DNA of 39,229 nucleotides from CAYIEH01 sp964362385 (GCA_964362385.1 CAYIEH010000001.1:1-39229); one strand, 5' to 3'. Numbered from the stretch's first letter, positions 13,347 through 21,492 are shown. A program made the numbers and translations. Notes: generated from the letters alone by a model not told the origin.

Positions 13347-14609
13347 CTATTCGTATTCTCTGATGATTAATTGAGAATTAATTTGCCTCAATACTTCCAA
13401 AGCGACGGAAACCACTATTAAAACAGCCGTGCCTCCGATTGTTAAAAGAGAGATGCCCGTAATAATTCTTAAAATATTCGGAAGAATTGCGATAAGGCCC
13501 AAAAATATCGCCCCCCAAAAAGTGATTCTGTTGATGATTTTTGAAAGGAATATTGTGGTTGATTCCCCGGGCCTGATGCCGGTGACAAATCCGCCGCTTC
13601 TCTGTAAATTTTTGGAAATTTCTCCGGGATCAAAAGTAACCGCGGTGTAAAAATAAGTGAAAACAACCACTAAAATAAAATATAAAAGGCTGTAAATGTA
13701 GGGATTGTTAAAAAAATTATTTACAAGGTCAATCAGCCTTAAAGAAAGGCCTTTTGAAATAATGGAGCTGACTTGAGCGATAAACTGGGGAAAAAGCAGA
13801 ACTGAAATGGCGAAAATAATCGGAATCACTCCGGCTTGATTGACTTTAATCGGCAAATAACTGGAAACGCCGCCGTACATCTTCATTCCCCTGACTTGCT
13901 TGGCATAAGAAACGGGAATCTTCCTTTCGCCTTCATTCACAAAAACAACGCCGGCAATCACCAAAATCGCCACCACCACAAAAGCAATGTAGGTTGGCAA
14001 GTCGTTGGGATTGTAAGTTTTGATTATTCCGCTTATGGAAGACGGCAGATTGCTGACGATGCCGGCAAAAATAATCAAGGAAATTCCGTTTCCAATTTTT
14101 TGTTCGGTGATTAACTCGCCAAGCCACATTAAAACCATGGAACCGGCGGTGATAACAACTATATTTTTAAAAATATCAAAAGGGCCGGGCGAAGGAAGGA
14201 CATTTTGAGAAACCAAAAGATTAAGAAAGGCATAGGACTGCAAAGCTGCCAAAGGAACGGTTAAGTAGCGCGAATACCTGTTGAATTTCGCCCTGCCGGC
14301 AGCTCCTTCTTCATAATACATTTCTTTAAACTTCGGAAAAATCATTGTCAGAAGCTGCATAATAATAGTGGCCGTGATATAAGGACCCACGCCCAGCATA
14401 ATAATTGACAAATTGCTTAAAGCGCCTCCCATCATTACTCCCAAAAATCCGAATAATTGATTAGAAGAAAAAAAGTCTTTCAATCTGGCCGCGTCTATTC
14501 CCGGAATGGGAATCGCCGCCAAAATTCTGAAAATCACCAGAAGGGCGGCAACAATCATAATCTTTTTCCTAAGATCTTTAATTTTGAAAATTTTAAGGAG
14601 TTTATTCAT
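13347..14609 (-). CDS. secY: protein translocase subunit SecY
   Basis: This is the pore of the Sec channel. The 420-aa protein shows the ten-helix pattern with the expected motifs: the N-terminal IPIPGID plug-proximal sequence (about 34-40), GVGPYITATIIMQLL in TM2 (73-87), TEQKIGNGISLIIFAGI, PIKVNQAGVIPIIFA in TM7, and GFVTGIRPGEST followed by the last two helices. It follows rplO by 20 nt and precedes adk by 23 nt, the conventional spc-operon position. Secretion in these cells would pair it with SecA and SecE encoded elsewhere. Confidence 0.98.
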   Translation of the reverse strand: MNKLLKIFKIKDLRKKIMIVAALLVIFRILAAIPIPGIDAARLKDFFSSNQLFGFLGVMMGGALSNLSIIMLGVGPYITATIIMQLLTMIFPKFKEMYYEEGAAGRAKFNRYSRYLTVPLAALQSYAFLNLLVSQNVLPSPGPFDIFKNIVVITAGSMVLMWLGELITEQKIGNGISLIIFAGIVSNLPSSISGIIKTYNPNDLPTYIAFVVVAILVIAGVVFVNEGERKIPVSYAKQVRGMKMYGGVSSYLPIKVNQAGVIPIIFAISVLLFPQFIAQVSSIISKGLSLRLIDLVNNFFNNPYIYSLLYFILVVVFTYFYTAVTFDPGEISKNLQRSGGFVTGIRPGESTTIFLSKIINRITFWGAIFLGLIAILPNILRIITGISLLTIGGTAVLIVVSVALEVLRQINSQLIIREYE

Positions 14610-14629
14610 ATTACGCCAGTTACTACGAA

Positions 14630-15067
14630 CTAGTCGCTGATTTTGCCGCCTGCGGCTTGAATTTTTTCTTTGGCTTTTTTAGAAACTTCCAGCCCTTTTA
14701 TTATAATGGGATGTTTAAGTTCTCCCTCCGCCAAAATCTTGACGCTTTTTCCAAATTTCTTGATTAATCCGTATTTCACTAAAATCTCCATTGTAATAAA
14801 ATTTTCTTTGATGCCTTTGGAAAAAATTTTATTCTCTATGTCATTAATATTAACGGAAATCTTGCGGGTTTTTAAGGATTTATTTTTAAAACCTCTCAGC
14901 TTTGGAAGTCTCATGATTAGATCCCTGATTGCCGGCCTGATTTTGCGGCCAGCCCTGGATTTTTGACCCTTCTGCCCCTTGCCTGAATAAGTCCCGCGCT
15001 TGCCGCCGCGTCCGATTCTCTTTTTATTCTTATTTTTATTTTTTGGTTTTAATTGATGCAGTTGCAT
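14630..15067 (-). CDS. rplO: 50S ribosomal protein L15
   Basis: The 145-aa protein has the Gly/Lys-rich N-terminus RIGRGGKRGTYSGKGQKGQ, which threads into 23S rRNA, and the C-terminal globular part ending VSKKAKEKIQAAGGKISD. It lies between rpsE and secY. rpmD (L30), which normally sits between rpsE and rplO, is absent; only 31 nt separate them. L30 loss is described for CPR bacteria in general. Confidence 0.97.
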   Translation of the reverse strand: MQLHQLKPKNKNKNKKRIGRGGKRGTYSGKGQKGQKSRAGRKIRPAIRDLIMRLPKLRGFKNKSLKTRKISVNINDIENKIFSKGIKENFITMEILVKYGLIKKFGKSVKILAEGELKHPIIIKGLEVSKKAKEKIQAAGGKISD

Positions 15068-15098
15068 GTCAATGTGGACTAAAATTTGTTTCCGAAAA

Positions 15099-15584
15099 TC
15101 ATTCGCCTTTTGGCTCTGATCTTCGGACGAAAACCTTTAGTTGTTTTAACGCTTCAATTGCCGCCATTGCGGCAGTCAGCTTATTTTTGGTGGTTCCCAA
15201 GGCTTTAGATGTCGCGTCTTTGACTCCGCATAAAAGCAGAACATTCCGTATGGAACCGCCGGCTTTAAGGCCGTGGCCTAATTTTGCCGGCTTGATAATC
15301 ACATACGCGGCGCTGTATTTTGCTTCAACTTCATGAGGAATTGTTCTTCCTTTCAGAGGAACTGTGATTAAATTTTTCTTTGCCTGAGTTTTAGCCTTAT
15401 CAATCGCCTGCGGAACGTCCAATCCTTTTCCGATTCCCAATCCTACGCGTCCTTTTTCGTCGCCAATCACAACTGTGGCTCTAAAGCTCATTCTTTTTCC
15501 GCCGGCAACAACACGGGTTACCCGCCGCAAATCCAGCATTTTTTCTTTAAATTCACTTTTAACTTTATTGATATGTTTAAACAT
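15099..15584 (-). CDS. rpsE: 30S ribosomal protein S5
   Basis: The 161-aa protein has the S5 double-stranded-RNA-binding-type N-domain with RRVTRVVAGGKRMSFRATVVIGD and GRVGLGIGKG, and the C-domain with GHGLKAGGSIRNVLLLCGVKDATSKALGT. It contributes to decoding accuracy. It sits 27 nt after rplR and 31 nt before rplO. Confidence 0.97.
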   Translation of the reverse strand: MFKHINKVKSEFKEKMLDLRRVTRVVAGGKRMSFRATVVIGDEKGRVGLGIGKGLDVPQAIDKAKTQAKKNLITVPLKGRTIPHEVEAKYSAAYVIIKPAKLGHGLKAGGSIRNVLLLCGVKDATSKALGTTKNKLTAAMAAIEALKQLKVFVRRSEPKGE

Positions 15585-15611
15585 AGTTGCGATAAAAATT
15601 TACTATAGGAT

Positions 15612-15980
15612 TTATATTTTTAGTCCCGCTTTTCTTGCTCCTTCGGAAACAGCCTTTATCCGACCGTGATATTTATAAAGCCCGCGGCTGAAAACAACCG
15701 TAGTTATTTTTTTATCCCGCGCTTTTTTTGCAATAAGTTCGCCGAGCGCTTCAGCTTCTTTAATTTTAGAAAATTTCTCGGATTTTTTTATTTTATCCAA
15801 CTCTTTGGTTGAAGCGCTTGCCATTGTTTTCCCCGCCATATCGTCAATCAGCTGCGCATAAGTATGGCGGCTGCTTCTGAAAACAGACAATCTCGGCTTT
15901 TCATTGGTGCCGAAAATTTTAGCGCGCGTCCGATTCTTTCGGCGAATTCTTATTTGATTTAATGATTTTGCTTTATTCAT
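15612..15980 (-). CDS. rplR: 50S ribosomal protein L18
   Basis: It binds 5S rRNA. I chose the ATG at 15980 (MNKAKSLNQIRIRRKNRTRAK, 122 aa) over an upstream TTG at 15998, because the basic N-terminus then starts as in other L18 proteins. The core includes RLSVFRSSRHTYAQLIDD and the C-terminal VFSRGLYKYHGRIKAVSEGARKAG. A 363-nt structured spacer separates it from rplF, which is unusually long for this operon and may carry regulation. Confidence 0.93.
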   Translation of the reverse strand: MNKAKSLNQIRIRRKNRTRAKIFGTNEKPRLSVFRSSRHTYAQLIDDMAGKTMASASTKELDKIKKSEKFSKIKEAEALGELIAKKARDKKITTVVFSRGLYKYHGRIKAVSEGARKAGLKI

Positions 15981-16343
15981 GCCAATTTTATCCCGCAACT
16001 ATTCGCGAAGAATGAGCGATTTAGTTGCGTGGATCCCGTTTATATCTCGAAACAAAATATGTTTAATTATACAACTTTTATTTCGCGAATAGTGCGGGAT
16101 CGCGCACTCTAACCTCATTTCATTCGGGATATGTGCGGTGATTTATGAGCGAAGCGAACAATTATAAAATTGAGCACCCCGCACATATTGTTACACAGAT
16201 TTCCTTAGAGCACAATTGGAGACGAAAGTCGCCTTACGGCTCTGACTGGGTGCTACTACTTATTCTTTGCCACAATATGTACGGGGTAAAGGTTTTGTTT
16301 CCAAATTTTATTGCCTACGGTTCTAAAATTTAGACAAAGCCCT
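15981..16343 (-). ncRNA. structured 360-nt spacer before rplR with alternative stems
   Basis: No protein-coding gene is convincing here. Read on the minus strand, arm A (16272-16286) pairs with arm B (16177-16191) over 15 positions with only a G-U wobble; on the plus strand the same position would be a C-A mismatch, which favours minus-strand RNA. Arm B also pairs perfectly over 10 nt with arm C (16129-16138), so A:B and B:C exclude each other. Inside A:B are GAGCAC/GTGCT and a GCCGTAAGGC hairpin. Closer to rplR, 16082-16099 and 15992-16009 form a further 17-bp inverted repeat (TTCGCGAATAGT-GCGGG type). This could be a riboswitch-like or ribosomal-protein leader, or nested repeats. Confidence 0.45.
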
Positions 16344-16916
16344 TTATTTAGTTGCGGCGCCCGCTTTTTTACCGGCTTTTCTCCTGATATATTCATCCTT
16401 ATACCTGATGCCTTTGCCCTTATAAGGCTCCGGTTTTTTAATGGCTCTTATTTGCGCCGCGGTTTGCCCGACTAAATCCTTGCTCTCTCCGGAAACAATA
16501 ATTAAATTTTTATCAACGGATATTTTTATCCCTTTTTGCGGCGTGTATTTCACGGGATGGGAAAAACCGACATTTAAAACGATTTTTTCTCCTTCCAATG
16601 CGGCCCTAAACCCGATTCCTTCTATTATTAAAACTTTTGAAAAACCTTCTTTTAGCCCTTTGATGATATTTTGAACAAGCGCTCTGGTGGTGCCCCAGTT
16701 GGCTTGCGCTTGTTTTAAATTGCTGTCAATCTTAAAATTTAAATTCTTCGTTGTTTTGCCGTCATTTCCTGTTGCTTCGGAAATTTCCGCCTTAACGTAA
16801 GGAAGAATTTTAAAATTTGAAACACTATTCCCCTTTTTAAATTCCAAAACTCCGTCATTGATGTTGATGGTTATATCTTCCGGTATGATAATTGATTTTT
16901 TGCCTATTTTACTCAT
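16344..16916 (-). CDS. rplF: 50S ribosomal protein L6
   Basis: The start is taken at the ATG at 16916 (MSKIGKKSIIIPEDI, 190 aa), which matches the usual L6 N-terminus; the frame is open 11 codons further upstream but those lie in a repeat. Two L6 repeats are visible, the second with the signature KPEPYKGKGIRYKDEYIRRKAGK near the C-terminus. It follows rpsH across a spacer occupied by a 100-bp repeat and precedes the structured rplR leader. Confidence 0.95.
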   Translation of the reverse strand: MSKIGKKSIIIPEDITININDGVLEFKKGNSVSNFKILPYVKAEISEATGNDGKTTKNLNFKIDSNLKQAQANWGTTRALVQNIIKGLKEGFSKVLIIEGIGFRAALEGEKIVLNVGFSHPVKYTPQKGIKISVDKNLIIVSGESKDLVGQTAAQIRAIKKPEPYKGKGIRYKDEYIRRKAGKKAGAATK

Positions 16917-17023
16917 AGAGTGTTCGCTAATAATGCGAATTTTGTGCAAATAATGCTAATTTATTTTTTCGGAATTTTTATTATTCGCGTTATTAAATAT
17001 GATTAGCGTTATTCGCGATTACT
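16917..17023 (-). repeat. spacer repeat, copy A (rpsH-rplF)
   Basis: About 100 bp almost identical at both ends to the rplN-rplX spacer (18594-18702). The minus-strand copy starts GTAATCGCGAATAACGCTAA next to the rpsH stop and ends GCATTATTAGCGAACACT right before the rplF ATG. Its internal arms GCGAATAACGCTAAT and ATTAGCATTATTTGC are complementary with G-U pairs, so it can fold as RNA. Confidence 0.85.
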
Positions 17024-17026
17024 GGT

Positions 17027-17410
17027 TTACCATATTTCGAAAAATAATTCTCCGCCCAATTTTATTTTTTTAGCTTCCCTTCCCGTTATAATTCCCTTAG
17101 GCGTTGAAATAACCAGCAGTCCATAACCGCTTTTAACGCTTTTAATATCCTGATAGCCGGAATAAAGGTGGCGGCTGGGCGTGCTTAAAATTTTTATTCC
17201 TCTGATCGCTCCATCTCCTCCTTTGTCATATTTTGGATTGATACTTAAAATTTTTTTTGCGCCCCTGCCTTTTTTCTCAAAACTATCAATAAATTTATTT
17301 TTTGCCAGAATATCCAAAATTACTTCGTCATTCTTTGAATAAGACGTTTTGACGGTTTCTTTCTTTACCGCTTGAGCATTTTTAATTTGTATTAATAAAT
17401 TGATATACAT
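17027..17410 (-). CDS. rpsH: 30S ribosomal protein S8
   Basis: The 127-aa protein begins MYINLLIQIKNAQAVKKETV, a shortened version of the S8 N-terminus, and ends with the diagnostic KSGYGLLVISTPKGIITGREAKKIKLGGELFFEIW. In E. coli S8 binds its own spc mRNA to repress translation; whether that occurs here is unknown. It follows rpsN by 46 nt. Confidence 0.96.
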   Translation of the reverse strand: MYINLLIQIKNAQAVKKETVKTSYSKNDEVILDILAKNKFIDSFEKKGRGAKKILSINPKYDKGGDGAIRGIKILSTPSRHLYSGYQDIKSVKSGYGLLVISTPKGIITGREAKKIKLGGELFFEIW

Positions 17411-17456
17411 GCAATGTTGTCTAAATTTTTAAGCGAAGCTTCAATGAAAAAGCTCT

Positions 17457-17642
17457 TTACCAACTCGCTTTTTTTATTCCCGGAATTTCTCCGCGAGACG
17501 ACATTTCCCTGAAACAAATTCGGCATAAGCCAAAATCTCGCATATAACCCCGCTTTCGGCCGCAACGAAAACATCGACGAGTAATTCGGGTTGAAAATTT
17601 AGGTTTTTTATTTGCTCTTGCGACTACGGATTTTTTTGCCAT
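17457..17642 (-). CDS. rpsN: 30S ribosomal protein S14, zinc-binding type
   Basis: The 61-aa protein is the short, zinc-containing (C+) form: C24, C27, C40 and C43 in CFRCGRKRGYMRDFGLCRIC form the metal site. The C-terminal FREMSSRGEIPGIKKASW is diagnostic. It sits between rplE and rpsH in the usual spc order, preceded by a 79-nt spacer carrying a TAGCCATTAG-type inverted repeat. Confidence 0.98.
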   Translation of the reverse strand: MAKKSVVARANKKPKFSTRITRRCFRCGRKRGYMRDFGLCRICFREMSSRGEIPGIKKASW

Positions 17643-17654
17643 GTTTATATATAG

Positions 17655-17716
17655 CGACTAGCCATTAGTATTTAGTCATTAGTAAATTTTTATTTTCCGA
17701 TCACTAGTGGCTAATG
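17655..17716. repeat. TAGCCACTAGT-family inverted repeat between rplE and rpsN
   Basis: AGCCATTAGT and GTGGCTAATGGCT blocks form an inverted arrangement in the spacer. Related blocks (TAGCCACTAGT, GGCTAGTGGCTAATAACT) occur at 8103-8127, 22666-22692 and 28547-28580. Confidence 0.55.
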
Positions 17717-17721
17717 GCTAA

Positions 17722-18276
17722 TTACTGCTTCTTTAACGGTATTCCCATTAATCGATATAATTCAATCGCCTCATCTCTTTTTTTAGCATTACTAACAATG
17801 GTAATTTCCAATCCAAAATAAAATTTTGAAGTTTCCTGATTAATTTCCGGAAAAACCAAATGTTCTCTAAGGCCAATGGAAAGATTACCCTTTTTGTCGA
17901 TATTTTTCAAATCAATTCCCCTAAAATCCTTAAGTCTCGGCAAAACGATTTTTATCATCCGATCCAAAAAATCATACATCCGACCGCGTCTTAATACCGC
18001 GGCCAAACCGACAATCTGCCCTTGTCTTATTTTAAAACCGGCGATTGATTTTTTTGCGGCAGTGGACTTTGGTTTCTGCCCCGTAATTAACGATAATTCT
18101 TTTATCAATTCGGGTAAAATTTTATCCTGGAAATTCGGCTGTTGGCTCATTCTTCCGACTCCCGTATTTATAACAATCTTAATTATTTTGGGAACGGCTA
18201 AATTATTCTTGTACCCAAAAACTTCCTTCATTTTAGGAATTACTTCTTTATAATATTTTTCTTTTGAATTTGTCAT
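17722..18276 (-). CDS. rplE: 50S ribosomal protein L5
   Basis: It binds 5S rRNA and contacts the P-site tRNA. The start at 18276 (MTNSKEKYYKE, 184 aa) is preferred because it leaves 8 nt to the rplX stop, while the upstream alternative overlaps rplX. Diagnostic segments are NTGVGRMSQQP, ITGQKPKSTAAKKSIAGFKIRQGQIVGL and the C-terminal GLEITIVSNAKKRDEAIELYRLMGIP. Confidence 0.96.
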   Translation of the reverse strand: MTNSKEKYYKEVIPKMKEVFGYKNNLAVPKIIKIVINTGVGRMSQQPNFQDKILPELIKELSLITGQKPKSTAAKKSIAGFKIRQGQIVGLAAVLRRGRMYDFLDRMIKIVLPRLKDFRGIDLKNIDKKGNLSIGLREHLVFPEINQETSKFYFGLEITIVSNAKKRDEAIELYRLMGIPLKKQ

Positions 18277-18284
18277 AAATTTAA

Positions 18285-18593
18285 TCACTGCAGTCTGGCC
18301 GAACACTTTTTACAATATCTTGCTTTATTTTCATTTTCAAAAATATATCCAACTCTTGTCGCATTTTTACAATTTTGGCAAAACAGCATTACATTGGAAA
18401 CATTTATGGGCCTTGGCACCAAAACTATTTCTCCTTTTTCTCCTTGACGCTTCGGGCGAACATGTTTTTTAAACAAATTTAATCCCTCAATTAAAATCTT
18501 ATTGTTTTTAAAAAACACCTTTAGTACTTTTCCGGTCTTTCCCTTATCTTTACCTTTTATAATTTTTACTGTGTCTCCTTTTTTTATTTTCAT
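18285..18593 (-). CDS. rplX: 50S ribosomal protein L24
   Basis: This is an early assembly protein of the 50S subunit. The 102-aa protein has the KOW motif at the N-terminus (MKIKKGDTVKIIKGKDKGKTGKVLK, residues 1-25) and, unusually for many L24s, four cysteines in two CxxC pairs in the C-terminal half (FCQNCKN and YCKKCS), consistent with a small zinc ribbon as seen in a number of bacterial L24 proteins. It lies between the 100-bp repeat copy B and rplE. Confidence 0.96.
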   Translation of the reverse strand: MKIKKGDTVKIIKGKDKGKTGKVLKVFFKNNKILIEGLNLFKKHVRPKRQGEKGEIVLVPRPINVSNVMLFCQNCKNATRVGYIFENENKARYCKKCSARLQ

Positions 18594-18702
18594 ATAAGTG
18601 TTCGCTAATAATGCGAATTTTGTGCAAATAATGCTAATTTACTAAATTTATTTTTAAATTATTCGCATTATTAAATCCAGATTAGCGTTATTCGCGATTA
18701 CT
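18594..18702 (-). repeat. spacer repeat, copy B (rplN-rplX)
   Basis: This is the second copy of the 100-bp spacer element found before rplF. Start (GTAATCGCGAATAACGCTAA) and end (GCATTATTAGCGAACACT) are identical to copy A; the middle differs by a few substitutions and short indels. It directly precedes the rplX start codon. Confidence 0.85.
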
Positions 18703-19071
18703 CTAAACGATTTCTTCCGCCATTGTTACAATTTTTTCAAAACCTTTTTCTTTCAGTTCTCTTGGTATGGGACCAAAAATTCTGGTAGCCAACGGCTCTT
18801 TTTTATTATTAACCAATACGGCGGCGTTATCATCAAAACGAAGATAAGAGCCGTCGGTTCGGCGAAACGTTTTGCGGGTTCTTACTAAAACAGCCCTGAT
18901 TATTTCTTTCTTTTTAACCGCTTTTCTGGGTTCAACTTCCTGAACAGAAGCCATAAAAACATCGCCTAGATTGACATAGCGGCGTCTTGTTCCGCCCAAA
19001 ACCCTGAAGCATCGGATGATTTTAGCTCCGCTATTATCAGCTACTTTTAAAATTGATCGTTCTTGAATCAC
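18703..19071 (-). CDS. rplN: 50S ribosomal protein L14
   Basis: The 122-aa protein is nearly canonical: MIQERSILKVADNSGAKIIRCFRVLGG, RAVLVRTRK, and PLATRIFGPIPRELKEKGFEKIVTMAEEIV. The start codon appears to be GTG. L14 forms part of the intersubunit bridge and the RsfS binding site. It lies between rpsQ and the repeat-filled rplX spacer. Confidence 0.98.
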   Translation of the reverse strand: MIQERSILKVADNSGAKIIRCFRVLGGTRRRYVNLGDVFMASVQEVEPRKAVKKKEIIRAVLVRTRKTFRRTDGSYLRFDDNAAVLVNNKKEPLATRIFGPIPRELKEKGFEKIVTMAEEIV

Positions 19072-19127
19072 TTTATTATGAGGTATGAATTATGAAGATT
19101 ATTGATTCATTATTCATTATTCTTAAT

Positions 19128-19382
19128 TCACATCTTCCCAGTTATTTTCCACCTTTTGTCTTTTGACAAAGGCCTTGTTTCTTCCATAACCACTTTATCG
19201 CCTGATTTATACTCGTTGTTTTCATCATGGGCTTTAAAACGCTGCGTCGCCTTATAGTACTTCAAATAGCGCGGATGCTTTTTCAGCCGCGTTATGGCAA
19301 CAACGCGAGTCTTATTCATCTTATCGGAAACTATAACGCCCTCCAACCGTCTTTTTATTTTATTTTGGTTTATTTTTTTCAT
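19128..19382 (-). CDS. rpsQ: 30S ribosomal protein S17
   Basis: The 84-aa OB-fold protein contains RRLEGVIVSDKMNKTRVV and the C-terminal GDKVVMEETRPLSKDKRWKI, both diagnostic for S17. It follows rpmC by 16 nt. The spacer toward rplN (19072-19127) is an AT-rich imperfect palindrome of the TGAATTATGAA type. Confidence 0.97.
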   Translation of the reverse strand: MKKINQNKIKRRLEGVIVSDKMNKTRVVAITRLKKHPRYLKYYKATQRFKAHDENNEYKSGDKVVMEETRPLSKDKRWKITGKM

Positions 19383-19398
19383 GTCTTTGATTCGTATA

Positions 19399-19596
19399 TT
19401 AGCGATTGCCCTGATTTAATAATGTCATTATTCTGGAAATATTTTTTTTAATTTCCCTGATTTCATTGATATTCTTTACTTTCCCGGCGGCTAAATCAAA
19501 ATTCAAGCTCCTTAATTTCTCCTTGTGGTCTTTCAGATCCTTTTGAAGTTCCATAGCCGGCTTATTTTTAAATTTTTGGAATTCTTGTTTTTTCAT
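19399..19596 (-). CDS. rpmC: 50S ribosomal protein L29
   Basis: The 65-aa two-helix protein contains MELQKDLKDHKEKLRSLNFDLAAGKVKN and the helix INEIREIKKNISRIMTLLNQ. L29 lies at the polypeptide exit and helps to dock trigger factor and SRP. It is in the standard order rplP-rpmC-rpsQ. Confidence 0.95.
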   Translation of the reverse strand: MKKQEFQKFKNKPAMELQKDLKDHKEKLRSLNFDLAAGKVKNINEIREIKKNISRIMTLLNQGNR

Positions 19597-19614
19597 TAGA
19601 GTATCCGCGAGCGA

Positions 19615-20025
19615 TTATTTTGCAATTATTCTTGTCTTAACCGGCAGTTTATGCCCCGCCCTTCTTAAAGCTTCCTTGGCAGTTTCTTCTTTTATGCCGT
19701 CAATCTCAAATAAAATCCTTCCCGGCCTTACCGGAAAAACATAATGGTCAACCGCGCCCTTTCCGCCGCCCAAAGTCACTTCCGGCGGTTTTTTGGTTAT
19801 CGGCTTATCGGGAAAAATCCTAATCCAAATTTTCCCTCCCCTTTTAGTGAAATGCGCAATTGTTTTTCTGGCGGCTTCAATCTGCCTTGAATTAACCCAT
19901 CCTGCTTCCAATGCCTGAAGTCCTAAATTTCCGAAATCCAGCGTTATTCCCCTAGTCTCAACCATTCTGCTTTTAGATCTGCCCTTCTGCCATTTTCTAT
20001 GTTTTACTTTTTTTGGTATTAACAT
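19615..20025 (-). CDS. rplP: 50S ribosomal protein L16
   Basis: The 136-aa protein carries MLIPKKVKHRKWQKGRSK at the N-terminus and the conserved GGGKGAVDHYVFPVRPGRILFEIDG. L16 organises the A-site tRNA elbow region. It is 18 nt from rpmC and separated from rpsC by a 71-nt repeat-like spacer made of ATTTCTAATTTCTGATTTC-type sequence. Confidence 0.98.
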   Translation of the reverse strand: MLIPKKVKHRKWQKGRSKSRMVETRGITLDFGNLGLQALEAGWVNSRQIEAARKTIAHFTKRGGKIWIRIFPDKPITKKPPEVTLGGGKGAVDHYVFPVRPGRILFEIDGIKEETAKEALRRAGHKLPVKTRIIAK

Positions 20026-20096
20026 AATATAAAATATGAGAGATTAAGTATTTACAACTCTTTAATTTCCTCTCCTCATTTCTAATTTCTGATTTC

Positions 20097-20765
20097 TCAT
20101 TTCTCGAATACTTCTCCTTTATTAATCCAAACCTTTACCCCGATTGTCCCATAAGTTGTAAAAGCTGTTGCCTCGCCATAATCAATATCCGCCCTTAAAG
20201 TCTGAAGCGGGAGTTTTCCCTTAGTTAAACTTTCCACTCTGGCAATTTCAGCGCCGTTCAGCCTTCCGGAAGCCCTGATTTTAGCCCCTTTGACTTCTTT
20301 ATGCTGTAAAATATTTTCAAGCGCTTTTTTCATAACCCTTCTGAAAGGCATTCTTCTTTCCAAATCATTGGCGATATTTTGAGCCACAACAGTGGCTGAA
20401 ATTTCTAATCGTTTCAACTCTTCAATATTGAGACTTAAACCGGAAAGTTTTTTCATTTTCTGTTTAGCCCTTAGACCGTTAATCGTCTTTTCCAAAAGTC
20501 TTGTCAATTCTTCAATTCCCTTTCCGCCTCTTCCGATAATTAGTCCCGGCTTGGCTGCTTTAATGTAAATTCTACATCTGTCGCCGACCCGCTCTATTAT
20601 CACTTTGTCAATTCCGGCTTGGCTGATTTTTTCCTTTATCAGTCTTCTTATTAAAACATCTTCTTCCAATAAATTCTTAAAATCAGCCTTCTTGGGAAGC
20701 CATCTTGAATTCCAGTCTTTTATAATTCCTGTCCTTAATGAAATTGGTTTTATTTTATGACCCAT
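20097..20765 (-). CDS. rpsC: 30S ribosomal protein S3
   Basis: The 222-aa protein starts MGHKIKPISLRTGIIKDWNSRW, has the KH domain with GLIIGRGGKGIEELTRLLEK, and the C-terminal S3 domain with GAEIARVESLTKGKLPLQTLRADIDYG and TTYGTIGVKVWI. S3 is at the mRNA entry tunnel. The gene is separated from rplV by 137 nt that hold a REP-like hairpin. Confidence 0.98.
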   Translation of the reverse strand: MGHKIKPISLRTGIIKDWNSRWLPKKADFKNLLEEDVLIRRLIKEKISQAGIDKVIIERVGDRCRIYIKAAKPGLIIGRGGKGIEELTRLLEKTINGLRAKQKMKKLSGLSLNIEELKRLEISATVVAQNIANDLERRMPFRRVMKKALENILQHKEVKGAKIRASGRLNGAEIARVESLTKGKLPLQTLRADIDYGEATAFTTYGTIGVKVWINKGEVFEK

Positions 20766-20822
20766 CGTTAAAAATTTAAAATGTAAAAGTTATTTATATT
20801 TAAAATGGTTTTTTTGATTTTT

Positions 20823-20877
20823 GACCCATTCGACTTCGCTCAGAGTCAATCCTGAGTTTACCGAAGGATTGATTTTT
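20823..20877. repeat. REP-like TTCGACTTCGCTCAG element between rplV and rpsC
   Basis: It contains ATTCGACTTCGCTCAG followed by CTGAGTTTACCGAAGG, the same paired boxes as the array at 28637-28887. On the minus strand TCAATCC and GGATTGA arms enclose one box, giving a stable hairpin inside the ribosomal operon. Confidence 0.7.
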
Positions 20878-20902
20878 TAATTTTACATTTATTTTTTATT
20901 TT

Positions 20903-21421
20903 TTATATCGCTTTTCTTCCGAACATTCGTTTGACGAATCCCGGTTTTCCCTTTTGTTTAATCTCTTTTTTAACTTCAGCTTCTTCATGTTCATGTTTGT
21001 GTTTTTCTTCCTCTTTTTTCATCTTTTCAAGTTGGGATTTTTTAATTCTCTGCGGTTTTGAAATTTTAAATCTCGGCGTTTTTATTTTTTCTGATTCTGC
21101 CAAAACTAAAAGGATATGGCTGCTTTTTTTCTGAATCGGCGTTGCCCGACCCTGAGCTCTGGGAATCCATCTTTTCTGCATCGGGCCCTGATCCACCCGT
21201 ATTTCTTTGATAAAAAGCTTTTCCGGATCTAATTGGTTATTTTTGGCGCTAGAAACTGCCGACCTCAAAAGTTTGAGCAACGCTTCGCTTGGCCTTTTAG
21301 GATTAATTAAAAGCTGCGCCTCAGCTTCGTTAATCGACAATCCTTTGATGACATTGGCGACTAATCGCACTTTTCTCGGCGCTATTTTAAAATAATTCAA
21401 TTTTGCAATCTGGGTTTTCAT
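20903..21421 (-). CDS. rplV: 50S ribosomal protein L22 with charged C-terminal extension
   Basis: The L22 core is residues 1-115 (KLNYFKIAPRKVRLVANVIKG, then KRWIPRAQGRATPIQKKSSHI, the loop lining the exit tunnel). Residues about 118-172 form an extra Lys/Glu/His-rich tail (EEEKHKHEHEEAEVKKEI) ending KPGFVKRMFGRKAI, so the protein is about 55 aa longer than usual. Such charged tails occur in other CPR ribosomal proteins; their role is unknown. Confidence 0.95.
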   Translation of the reverse strand: MKTQIAKLNYFKIAPRKVRLVANVIKGLSINEAEAQLLINPKRPSEALLKLLRSAVSSAKNNQLDPEKLFIKEIRVDQGPMQKRWIPRAQGRATPIQKKSSHILLVLAESEKIKTPRFKISKPQRIKKSQLEKMKKEEEKHKHEHEEAEVKKEIKQKGKPGFVKRMFGRKAI

Positions 21422-21492
21422 ACGTTTATCGCTCGAATATTTAACGAATGGAATCTAATGTTATTCGAATAAAATTTGTTCTCATTCGATTT

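Noticed and set aside
15068..15098. Missing rpmD (L30) as a local deletion
   Set aside because: Loss of L30 is a known general trait of CPR bacteria, so it supports the taxonomic assignment rather than being a novelty.
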